Shown one piece after another: positions 1 to 4,906 of a DNA stretch of 5,732 bases. The position numbers and the translations under genes were made by a program. How positions within the stretch are numbered: position 1 is the stretch's first letter; the number at the start of each line of letters is the position of its first letter. Under the pieces are notes generated by a model that was not told where the DNA came from, searched no databases, and saw only the letters and a program-made list of their open reading frames with translations. Source of the DNA: Planctomycetia bacterium (GTDB lineage Bacteria > Planctomycetota > Planctomycetia > Pirellulales > UBA1268); NCBI GenBank assembly GCA_010027105.1, contig RGVT01000183.1, positions 1 through 5,732 of the forward strand, written 5' to 3'.

Positions 1-150
1 GGGCGGTTCGGCGGCCGGGTCGGCCGTGACCGCGAGCGTCGAGGCGCCGAGCAGGGCGGGCGCCGTGAGCGACCGGCACGAGGCGAGGATGATCGCCCCC
101 GCGGCGATCGCGGCGATCCGCAGCCAGCGGTAGCGGCAGGGCTCCGTCAC
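1..150 (-). CDS. Partial lipoprotein gene (N-terminal 50 codons only)
   Basis: Reading leftwards from a GTG at 150-148, the frame stays open to the window edge. It begins MTEPCRYRWLRIAAIAAG and continues as a hydrophobic stretch ending in L22-A23-S24-C25, a textbook lipobox, so the mature protein should begin with a lipid-modified Cys25. Residues 1-11 give the expected basic n-region (R6, R8, R11). The start is well supported. A GGGAG ribosome-binding site lies at 161-157, six nucleotides upstream, and the GTG overlaps the TGA of the preceding gene (GTGA at 150-147), which implies translational coupling. The next 25 residues are Ala/Pro-rich, like the linker that follows the signal in many exported proteins. 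The functional part lies outside the window, so no function can be given. It is the third gene of the operon that starts at 2053 and probably works with the two exported proteins encoded before it. Export as a lipoprotein is quite sure; nothing else is. Confidence 0.72.
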   Translation of the reverse strand, partial: MTEPCRYRWLRIAAIAAGAIILASCRSLTAPALLGASTLAVTADPAAEPP

Positions 151-827
151 GGCACGCTCCCGGCGGGTGGCAGGCGGTTGCCGACGAGGACTTCCGCGAC
201 CGGGTCGCCGAGCGTCCGCGCCACGTCGAACGCGTCGTCGCCGGGCTTCACGTCGAACCAGCCCGTCGGCACGACGTCGGGCACGGCCGGATCACAGGCG
301 GCATACACGACGCGGCGCACAAGCGCGCCTCCGACCGCGGCGTCGACGTCGGCCTGGTCGATCACCACCTCGACGGGAAACCTCCAGGCCTGGCCGGGGG
401 GCGCGACGAGCTTCGCGAGCACGCGGATCGTCGGGAAGAGCTCCCGCCCGGGGGCTGCCGCCAGGCCGGCCATCCGGAGCCGATAGGGCCGGCCGACCTC
501 GAGCCCCAGGCGCACCGGAGCCGGCCGCAGGGGCGTCCAGCCGTCGGCCGTGTGGATCGCGATCTCGAGCCCCTCGGGCCCGCTGATCTCCACCGGTTGG
601 ACGTTCGCCGGCAACACACCTTCCGGACGGGGACCGGGCTGCGGGCGCCCGCGAGCGCCAATCGCTCCCGGTAGCAGGTCTCCGGCGATTCTCCGCGTCG
701 TGGTCGTCTCGGCATCCCCGTGGGCACGACCCACGAAGGAGGACGAGGCGAGGACGACGGTCGCCAGCAGTCCGCGGACGACCCGCAGCACGGTCCCTGT
801 CCGGATGGTGGTGTTCGGCGTGTTCAT
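147..827 (-). CDS. Secreted hypothetical protein, smaller paralogue of the upstream 409-aa protein
   Basis: This 226-aa protein has a Sec-type N-terminus: basic residues R9, R15 and R18, a hydrophobic core at about 19-30, and a possible cleavage site near A35-H36-G37. A Pro/Arg-rich linker (about 45-78) leads into a globular domain (about 79-215). That domain follows the upstream protein (824-2053) block by block: GPEGLEI against GPDGMQV, YRLRMAG against YRLKITD, ELFPTIRV against ELYPTLEV, then an acidic stretch before VRRVVYAACDP against VTKVVYLPDP. Near the end, DPVAEVLVGNRL matches the DPVVEADRRGSILAIIRIGNKDL region in shortened form. The two are therefore diverged paralogues. This copy lacks the long proline-rich C-terminal tail. 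Its ATG overlaps the previous stop (ATGA at 827-824); GGAG at 833-830 is only two nucleotides away, so coupling probably carries initiation. The signal has no lipobox, so a periplasmic or secreted location is inferred. The function is unknown. Confidence 0.82.
   Translation of the reverse strand: MNTPNTTIRTGTVLRVVRGLLATVVLASSSFVGRAHGDAETTTTRRIAGDLLPGAIGARGRPQPGPRPEGVLPANVQPVEISGPEGLEIAIHTADGWTPLRPAPVRLGLEVGRPYRLRMAGLAAAPGRELFPTIRVLAKLVAPPGQAWRFPVEVVIDQADVDAAVGGALVRRVVYAACDPAVPDVVPTGWFDVKPGDDAFDVARTLGDPVAEVLVGNRLPPAGSVP
157..161 (-). promoter_or_regulatory. Ribosome-binding site for the partial lipoprotein
   Basis: On the minus strand this reads GGGAG, six nucleotides before the GTG at 150. 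It lies inside the last codons of the upstream gene. Together with the stop/start overlap it decides in favour of the GTG start. Confidence 0.6.
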
Positions 828-2053
828 CGCTCCGGATAGTCGCCCGGTTCCGGCGGGCAGGGGCCGGCGGCGTCGGGATCGGGCCCGCCGTTGTCGACGA
901 CCCGCGTACGGTCCTCGGGCGGCTGACGCAGCTTGATGTGCGGCACGTCGGCCCTTTCGGCCACGTAGGCGTGCCGGGCCGGCTTGGGGTAACTCAGGCC
1001 GGGAAACTGCTGGACGTGCAGCCCGATCTGCCGCGAGGGGGGCGGGATGTGCGTCTTGGTGTGGTTGGTGATCGTGTGCTTCTGCAGCCCCGCGGGCACG
1101 CCGAGCGGGATGTGCGCCGGACCGGGCAAGCCGATCGGCGTGCCGGTGATCGGCATGCCGTACTCGGGCGCCGTGGCCCCGGCGATGAACGCCGGCGGCA
1201 ACTGCGCCGCGTCGCCGCCGACGGGCATGCCCAGCGGCGCTGCCATGGCGACGGGCGTGCCTCCGGCGGGCGCGGCGGCGACCCCGGCGACGGCCGACTG
1301 CAGATCCTTGTTGCCGATGCGGATGATGGCGAGGATCGATCCGCGCCGGTCGGCCTCGACCACCGGATCCACTCCCGGGTCGAGCCGCGTGCTCACGAGC
1401 GTCTCGACGCCCGCCACGGCGAGCTCCTGAAAGTCGGGGTCGGGCAGATAGACCACCTTCGTCACGAAGTTCCCCGCGGTGACCTGGTCGAGATCCTCGT
1501 CGGTGAGTTGGAACGGAACCGCGTTGTGGTCGAGGAATGCCGCGGTGCGCGGTGCGACCGGGGCGACTTCGAGGGTGGGGTAGAGCTCGAGCCCCTCGTG
1601 CCCCGGGATGTCGGTGATCTTGAGCCGGTAGATCGCTCCCTGGGGGAAGTCGGACCGGCCCGGGGTGACGAGCGGCACCGAGTCGAAGCCGCCCTGCGCG
1701 GTGATGTCCCAGCGAACCTGCATGCCGTCGGGCCCGATGAAGCCGATCTGCGACGTGGGGTAGGCGAAGCCGCCTCCCGCGCCATCCGCGCCGCCGCCGT
1801 CCACGCCGACGCCGGCATCGGCGAGCGCCGCCTCGTAGGAAGCCGGCACGATCACGCCGGGGCCGGGACCCTCGACGCCGGGCCCGGGATGATGCAGCAT
1901 CGCCGCGGGGGGCAGGACGTTGGTGTGCGGGGTCGCGGCCGGGCGGATCTGGGCCAGCCCGGAGAGCGGAGAATTCGCCGGAATGTGGCAGCCGGTCAGC
2001 GACGCCGCGAGCGACAGTCCCACGAACCGATGCAGACGCTTCTTCATCACCAT
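824..2053 (-). CDS. Planctomycete-type exported lipoprotein of unknown function
   Basis: This 409-aa protein is the first gene of the operon. The N-terminus MVMKKRLHRFVGLSLAASL leads to L19-T20-G21-C22, a clear lipobox, so a lipid-anchored envelope protein is predicted. Residues 23-100 are a low-complexity Pro/Gly/Ala linker. The folded domain is about 101-252 and contains GPDGMQVRWD, YRLKITDIPGHEGLELYPTLEV, APRTAAFLDHNAVPFQLT, GNFVTKVVYLPDPDFQE, ETLVSTRLDPGVDPVVEADR and AIIRIGNKDL. From memory, these motifs are conserved in hypothetical proteins of Pirellula/Rhodopirellula-type bacteria. Residues 255-325 are rich in Gly, Met and Pro (GMPVGG, GMPITGTPIGLPGP). The last 80 residues contain HTITNHTKTHIPPPSRQ and a YPKP motif, and the chain ends in Pro/Asp-rich sequence. 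The start at 2053 is chosen because GGAGG at 2067-2063 lies nine nucleotides upstream; the in-frame ATG at 2047 would be 15 away. No enzyme motif is seen. A surface or envelope structural role is only a guess. Confidence 0.85.
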   Translation of the reverse strand: MVMKKRLHRFVGLSLAASLTGCHIPANSPLSGLAQIRPAATPHTNVLPPAAMLHHPGPGVEGPGPGVIVPASYEAALADAGVGVDGGGADGAGGGFAYPTSQIGFIGPDGMQVRWDITAQGGFDSVPLVTPGRSDFPQGAIYRLKITDIPGHEGLELYPTLEVAPVAPRTAAFLDHNAVPFQLTDEDLDQVTAGNFVTKVVYLPDPDFQELAVAGVETLVSTRLDPGVDPVVEADRRGSILAIIRIGNKDLQSAVAGVAAAPAGGTPVAMAAPLGMPVGGDAAQLPPAFIAGATAPEYGMPITGTPIGLPGPAHIPLGVPAGLQKHTITNHTKTHIPPPSRQIGLHVQQFPGLSYPKPARHAYVAERADVPHIKLRQPPEDRTRVVDNGGPDPDAAGPCPPEPGDYPER

Positions 2054-2062
2054 GGCATCACA

Positions 2063-2067
2063 CCTCC
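2063..2067 (-). promoter_or_regulatory. Strong ribosome-binding site for the 409-aa lipoprotein
   Basis: The minus strand reads GGAGG, followed by nine nucleotides and the ATG at 2053. This is the best Shine-Dalgarno sequence in the window and favours 2053 over the in-frame ATG at 2047. Another ATG at 2058-2056 is out of frame. Confidence 0.65.
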
Positions 2068-2071
2068 AAGG

Positions 2072-2095
2072 CCGGCGATCGACCCGGCGATCGCC
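2072..2095. repeat. Direct repeat and perfect palindrome in the divergent intergenic region
   Basis: CCGGCGATCG occurs at 2072-2081 and again at 2084-2093, a 12-bp period. The second copy extends into the perfect 10-bp palindrome GGCGATCGCC at 2086-2095. The site lies 33-42 bp upstream of the start codon at 2053, where an operator or leader element could sit. No regulator can be named, and high GC content makes such words commoner than usual. Confidence 0.4.
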
Positions 2096-2119
2096 GTCGT
2101 TTCCGTCTCCGTTCCCGTC

Positions 2120-2149
2120 TTGGGGCGTCCGCGCCGGATGCCCTAGACT
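2120..2149 (+). promoter_or_regulatory. Possible sigma-70-type promoter for the gene at 2263
   Basis: TTGGGG (2120-2125) and TAGACT (2144-2149) are separated by 18 nt and resemble -35 and -10 boxes. TAGACT is one of the few less GC-rich hexamers in this region. Transcription would start near 2156 and leave a leader of about 105 nt before the GTG at 2263. Only part of the consensus is matched, so this is a weak candidate. Confidence 0.25.
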
Positions 2150-2154
2150 CGCGA

Positions 2155-2164
2155 CGCGATCGCG
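2155..2164. repeat. Perfect 10-bp palindrome CGCGATCGCG
   Basis: This palindrome shares the core GCGATCGC with the one at 2086-2095; the two centres are 69 bp apart. It would cover the predicted transcription start of the plus-strand promoter, so an operator role is conceivable. This is inference from position only. Confidence 0.35.
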
Positions 2165-2239
2165 GGCCCGGGTGGCATCGGCTGCGGCCGACCCTCGGAC
2201 CCCTTCAGTGTCGACGCCCCCCGACCGGTTTCTTTGGCA

Positions 2240-2254
2240 AAACCCTCAAGGTTT
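2240..2254 (+). other. Small inverted repeat over the weak ribosome-binding site
   Basis: AAACC (2240-2244) and GGTTT (2250-2254) can pair around the loop CTCAA. The only Shine-Dalgarno-like bases before the GTG at 2263 (CAAGG, 2247-2251) lie in the loop and right arm. If the hairpin forms in RNA it would partly hide that site. The stem is only five base pairs and probably weak. Confidence 0.3.
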
Positions 2255-2262
2255 CTCCCACC

Positions 2263-3216
2263 GTGACGAACAGCCAGCCGCCCAGATTCCCCGGCCTGCG
2301 TTTCCCGCCGCCGCGCTGGGCCGTGGCGGCCTGCATCATCGCCGCCTGGGGGCGGTCGGTGGCCGCCGAGGGGCCTCCCGCCGGCAGCGTCTACCGGAGG
2401 GGTTCCGATCCCGAGGAGGCTGGCGCGGGGGAACGGATCGTGGCCGCCGCCCTGGCCGGGCTGGGCAGGGCGGACACGATCTCGGCCCGGGTGCGGCAGC
2501 TGGCCCGCGTGGGCGACACAGTGCTCAAGGGGAGCGGCCGCTACGTGCAGGCCGGCACGGGGGACGAGCTGCGGTTCCGCCTCGAAACGCGGCTCAGTTC
2601 GGAGTCGGAAACGTTCGAACTGCTCGAGGTATGCGACGGGCTGTTCGTCTGGAACTACCGCAAGCTCGGGATGCAGCCACCGGCCGTGCAGCGGATCGAC
2701 GCCCTGCGCGTGCGGGAACAGGTCGAGAAACAGGCCGCCGGGAAGCGGCCCTGCGACGGGGCGTACCTGGGGGGCGTGCAGCGCATGCTGGCACTGGTGC
2801 GCGAGTGGTTTCGGTTCGGGGCGGCGACGGCCGGCGAACTCGATGGCATGCCCGTCTGGCTGGTGGAAGGCTCGTGGGACAAACCGCGCCTGGCGGCCCT
2901 GCTTCCCGGACGGGCCGAGGCGGTCGACGCGCCCGGCGGCATCGCTGCGGCCGATCTCCCCGACGGCGTGCCGTGGAGCGTGCGGCTCTCGGTGGGCAAG
3001 CGCGAGCTGTTTCCGTTTCGCGTCGAATGGCTGGCGATCCCCGGCCCGCGCCCGGTCGCGGAGACGGCCCCCGAGGTGGTGGCCGTCTTCGAGCTCTACG
3101 ACGTGCGGATCGGCGAGCCGGTCGACGCCGGCGCGTTCGTCTACAGGCCCGCCGTGGAAGGGCTGATCGACGTCACCGATCAGCACCTCAGGGAGCTGAC
3201 GCCGCTGCGTCCATGA
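2263..3216 (+). CDS. Exported protein resembling LolA-type lipoprotein-sorting proteins
   Basis: This 317-aa protein begins with GTG. A proline-rich n-region is followed by a hydrophobic core (about 19-30) and a likely signal cleavage after V33-A34-A35, so it should act in the periplasm. The mature part has the layout of the LolA/outer-membrane lipoprotein-sorting fold. A short helix (about 54-68) precedes beta-rich segments such as ISARVRQL, LKGSGRYVQAG, LRFRLETRL and CDGLFVWNY; further strands are PVWLVEGSW and WSVRLSVGKRELFPFRVEWL. It ends in VVAVFELYDVRIGEPVDAGAFVYRP, like the closing strand and F-x-Y-x-P of that fold. The sorting role itself is not shown, as many planctomycete paralogues of this type have unknown cargo. 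The start is chosen because the signal begins there and no in-frame ATG precedes it; only a weak CAAGG lies 11 nt upstream. It stands alone on the plus strand, divergent from the lipoprotein operon, and its last 29 nt overlap the end of pdxA. Confidence 0.68.
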   Translation: MTNSQPPRFPGLRFPPPRWAVAACIIAAWGRSVAAEGPPAGSVYRRGSDPEEAGAGERIVAAALAGLGRADTISARVRQLARVGDTVLKGSGRYVQAGTGDELRFRLETRLSSESETFELLEVCDGLFVWNYRKLGMQPPAVQRIDALRVREQVEKQAAGKRPCDGAYLGGVQRMLALVREWFRFGAATAGELDGMPVWLVEGSWDKPRLAALLPGRAEAVDAPGGIAAADLPDGVPWSVRLSVGKRELFPFRVEWLAIPGPRPVAETAPEVVAVFELYDVRIGEPVDAGAFVYRPAVEGLIDVTDQHLRELTPLRP

Positions 3217-4225
3217 CGGCCGCCGCGGATCGCGGAGCTCCCGCGAGCCGCCGGGCGACGTCGATCGCCGCGAGCATGCTCGACGGATCGGCCGCACCGG
3301 TGCCGACGATGTCGAACGCCGTGCCGTGCGCGACGCTCGTGCGCACCACGGGCAGACCGAGCGTGATGTTGACGGCCCTGTGCATGCCGAGGAGTTTCAC
3401 CGGGATGTGACCCTGGTCGTGGTACAGGGCGACGACGCCGTCGAAGCGACCCCGGCTGGCCTGCAGGAAGAGCGTGTCGGCCGGCAGCGGGCCCGCCGCG
3501 TCGAGCCCACGGGCGGCGAGCTGCTCCACGGCGGGCTCGATCAGCCGCCGCTCCTCGTCGCCGAACAAGCCCCCCTCGCCGCCGTGCGGGTTGAGCGCCG
3601 CGACGGCCAGCCGCGGCGGCCTGCCGAGGAGCAGGGGCAGCACGCCGCCGAGCCGCAGCCCGGCCGCGACGATGCCCGCGGTGGAGAGGTGGCCGAGGGC
3701 GTCGCGGAGTGATTCGTGCAGTGTGGCGTGCACGACACCCAGGCCACCCGAGGCGGAGGGCAGCCAGAGCATCATGGAGGCGGCGGCGTCGGGGAGGCCG
3801 CAGGCCCGGGCGAGCCACTCCGTGTGGCCGGGCACGTCGTGCCCCGCGGCGTGGATCGCCCCCTTGTTGAGCGGCCCGGTGACCAGCCCGGAGGCGAGAC
3901 CGTCGCGCACGAGCCCGAACGCCGTCTCCAGGGCGGCGATCGCCGCGGCTCCGCCCGCGGCCGTCACCCGGCCCCGCGGCACCGGCTCGAGCCGGGCCGC
4001 AGGCTCGACCACCAGCAGCGTGTCGGCACGCGAGGCACGCAGCCGGGGCAGGCCGGGCGTGTCGCGCGCCGCGGCGGCGATCAGCCCCGCCGGCGCCACC
4101 ACCCGCAGCCGCGTTCGCTCGTGCGCCGACGTGCGGGACCAGGCCGCGAGCACCACCTCCGGGCCGATCCCGGCAGGGTCGCCGCAGGTGATCGCGAGCA
4201 GGGGGAGGGGAGAGGGGTGTGGCAT
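3188..4225 (-). CDS. pdxA: 4-hydroxythreonine-4-phosphate dehydrogenase
   Basis: PdxA oxidises 4-phosphohydroxy-L-threonine with NAD+ and lets it decarboxylate to 3-amino-2-oxopropyl phosphate. PdxJ then joins that product with deoxyxylulose phosphate to make pyridoxine phosphate. The enzyme is a cytoplasmic, metal-dependent homodimer. At 345 aa it is slightly longer than the usual ~330. Signatures seen in order are GDPAGIGPE (15-23), TGPLNKGAIH (116-125), GHTEWLA (133-139), TLHESLRD (168-175), LNPHGGEGG (211-219), LYHDQGHIPVKLLG (267-280) and VNITLGLPVVRTS (285-297). H170, H214 and H269 match the three family metal ligands in spacing; H134/T135, K277, N286 and R295 match the substrate-phosphate contacts. 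The YHDQGHIP form also resembles PdxA2-type sugar-acid-phosphate dehydrogenases, but no DUF1537 kinase gene is nearby, so PdxA is preferred. The ATG at 4225 has GAAGG six nucleotides upstream. It is divergent from the membrane-protein gene at 4328 and convergent with the gene at 2263. Confidence 0.93.
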   Translation of the reverse strand: MPHPSPLPLLAITCGDPAGIGPEVVLAAWSRTSAHERTRLRVVAPAGLIAAAARDTPGLPRLRASRADTLLVVEPAARLEPVPRGRVTAAGGAAAIAALETAFGLVRDGLASGLVTGPLNKGAIHAAGHDVPGHTEWLARACGLPDAAASMMLWLPSASGGLGVVHATLHESLRDALGHLSTAGIVAAGLRLGGVLPLLLGRPPRLAVAALNPHGGEGGLFGDEERRLIEPAVEQLAARGLDAAGPLPADTLFLQASRGRFDGVVALYHDQGHIPVKLLGMHRAVNITLGLPVVRTSVAHGTAFDIVGTGAADPSSMLAAIDVARRLAGAPRSAAAVMDAAASAP

Positions 4226-4240
4226 GCCGGGCCTTCAGCC

Positions 4241-4246
4241 TATAAC
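4241..4246 (+). promoter_or_regulatory. Possible -10 box for the membrane-protein gene
   Basis: TATAAC matches five of six positions of the -10 consensus and stands out as an AT-rich island in the 102-nt divergent region. No good -35 box lies 16-18 nt upstream, as that stretch is the start of pdxA. Transcription would start near 4253 and leave a leader of about 75 nt containing the hairpin at 4256-4276. The reverse complement, GTTATA, could equally be a -10 box for pdxA. Confidence 0.28.
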
Positions 4247-4255
4247 GGCGATGCG

Positions 4256-4276
4256 GGGGCCGCATGCTCCGGCCCC
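4256..4276. other. GC-only hairpin in the leader of the membrane-protein gene
   Basis: GGGGCCG (4256-4262) and CGGCCCC (4270-4276) form a perfect 7-bp GC stem with a 7-nt loop. It lies between the candidate -10 box and the ATG at 4328. There is no T-run after it (only TTG), so it is not a typical intrinsic terminator. It may act as an RNA structure in the leader or be incidental in GC-rich DNA. Confidence 0.3.
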
Positions 4277-4327
4277 TTGCCGCGGCCCGTGAGGCCGCCG
4301 CCAGCCCGGGAGCCGTCGTCACGATCC

Positions 4328-4879
4328 ATGGAACGCGTCTTTTCCCGGGTCTCGGCGTTCGCCGTCGCGCTCCTCGTGGCCACCGCCGGGCTCGGCCTGT
4401 GGCTCGGCGACCTGCACGGCCAGACCGATCCCGGTGTGCTGCGCTGGGGCACGGTGCACCGCCTTTCGGGCGTGCTCGCCGCGTTGCTCGTCGTGCTCGT
4501 CAACAGCATGGCCGTGACCTACTTCATCGGCACCGGCCGCTGGTGCCGCGAGGTGGTGGAGACCTACGGCCTCGACCCCGGCTACGTCGAGCGCAGCCGG
4601 ACGCTCAAACGGCGGGCGTTTCCCGTCGCCATGCTCGGGATGCTCGCCGTGGTGGCGATCGTGGCCCTCGGCGGAGCGGCCGACCCCGCCTCGGGCCGGC
4701 CGGGCACGCAGGACTGGGTGACGCCGCACCTCGTCGGCGCCCTCGTGCTCGTGGCGGCGATCGCGGCGCTGTTCCAAGCCCAGCTGCCCGCCATGCGCCG
4801 CCAGCACGCGCTCATCGAGCAGGTGCTCGGCGAGGTCCGCGCGGTGCGGAAAGCCCGCGGCCTCGACGTCGAGAAGTAG
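4328..4879 (+). CDS. Four-helix membrane protein of unknown function
   Basis: This 183-aa protein has four predicted membrane helices at about 8-26, 46-67, 98-117 and 133-152. It ends in a charged cytoplasmic tail (153-183) that may form a short helix. Positive charges (RWCRE, ERSRTLKRR) lie between helices 2 and 3, so both termini should be cytoplasmic. Distinctive segments are TVHRLSGVL (42-50), TYFIGTGRWCREVVETYGLD (64-83), LKRRAFPVAML (93-103), ALGGAADP (113-120) and DWVTPHLVGA (129-138). I know this pattern only from conserved planctomycete hypotheticals. H44 and H134 sit near the same membrane face at the starts of helices 2 and 4, so metal or haem binding is possible but unproven. The ATG at 4328 is chosen because the first helix follows directly. 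There is no close Shine-Dalgarno; GGGAG at 4308-4312 is 15 nt away. It is divergent from pdxA and ends 27 nt from the ZIP stop. Confidence 0.8.
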   Translation: MERVFSRVSAFAVALLVATAGLGLWLGDLHGQTDPGVLRWGTVHRLSGVLAALLVVLVNSMAVTYFIGTGRWCREVVETYGLDPGYVERSRTLKRRAFPVAMLGMLAVVAIVALGGAADPASGRPGTQDWVTPHLVGALVLVAAIAALFQAQLPAMRRQHALIEQVLGEVRAVRKARGLDVEK

Positions 4880-4881
4880 CC

Positions 4882-4903
4882 GCCGGCCGGCCCCCGCATC
4901 GGG
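4882..4903. other. Palindrome and small hairpin between convergent genes
   Basis: GCCGGCCGGC (4882-4891) is a perfect 10-bp palindrome. CCCG-CAT-CGGG (4893-4903) can form a 4-bp hairpin. They fill almost the whole 27-nt gap between the two convergent stops (4879 and 4907). A bidirectional termination role fits the position, but there is no T-run on either strand and the stem is short. Confidence 0.25.
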
Positions 4904-4906
4904 CGT

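Noticed and set aside
938..2146. Long plus-strand open frame opposite the 409-aa lipoprotein gene
   Set aside because: Its translation is Arg/Gly/Asp-rich without signal, domain or motif. The opposite strand has a lipobox, a good ribosome-binding site and recognisable conserved blocks. In DNA this GC-rich stops are rare, so antisense frames stay open.
2143..3297. 384-aa minus-strand frame opposite the LolA-like gene
   Set aside because: It is rich in Arg, His and Pro with no hydrophobic core or motif; the plus strand encodes a signal peptide and an ordered beta-rich protein.
1920..3410. 496-aa plus-strand frame running through the divergent intergenic region
   Set aside because: It crosses the promoter region and then follows the LolA-like gene in another frame. 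The product is Arg/Ala-rich low complexity with no domain.
3180..4322. 380-aa minus-strand frame overlapping pdxA in another frame
   Set aside because: It is an almost pure Arg/Ala/Gly shadow; the overlapping pdxA frame has every family motif.
3716..4327. Upstream extension of the four-helix protein to a start at 3716
   Set aside because: The extension is antisense to pdxA and is hydrophilic Arg/Gly-rich sequence. The first membrane helix begins right after the ATG at 4328.
4893..4903. Intrinsic terminator between the convergent genes
   Set aside because: The stem has only four base pairs and no T-run follows on either strand, so I list it only as a weak structure and do not call it a terminator.
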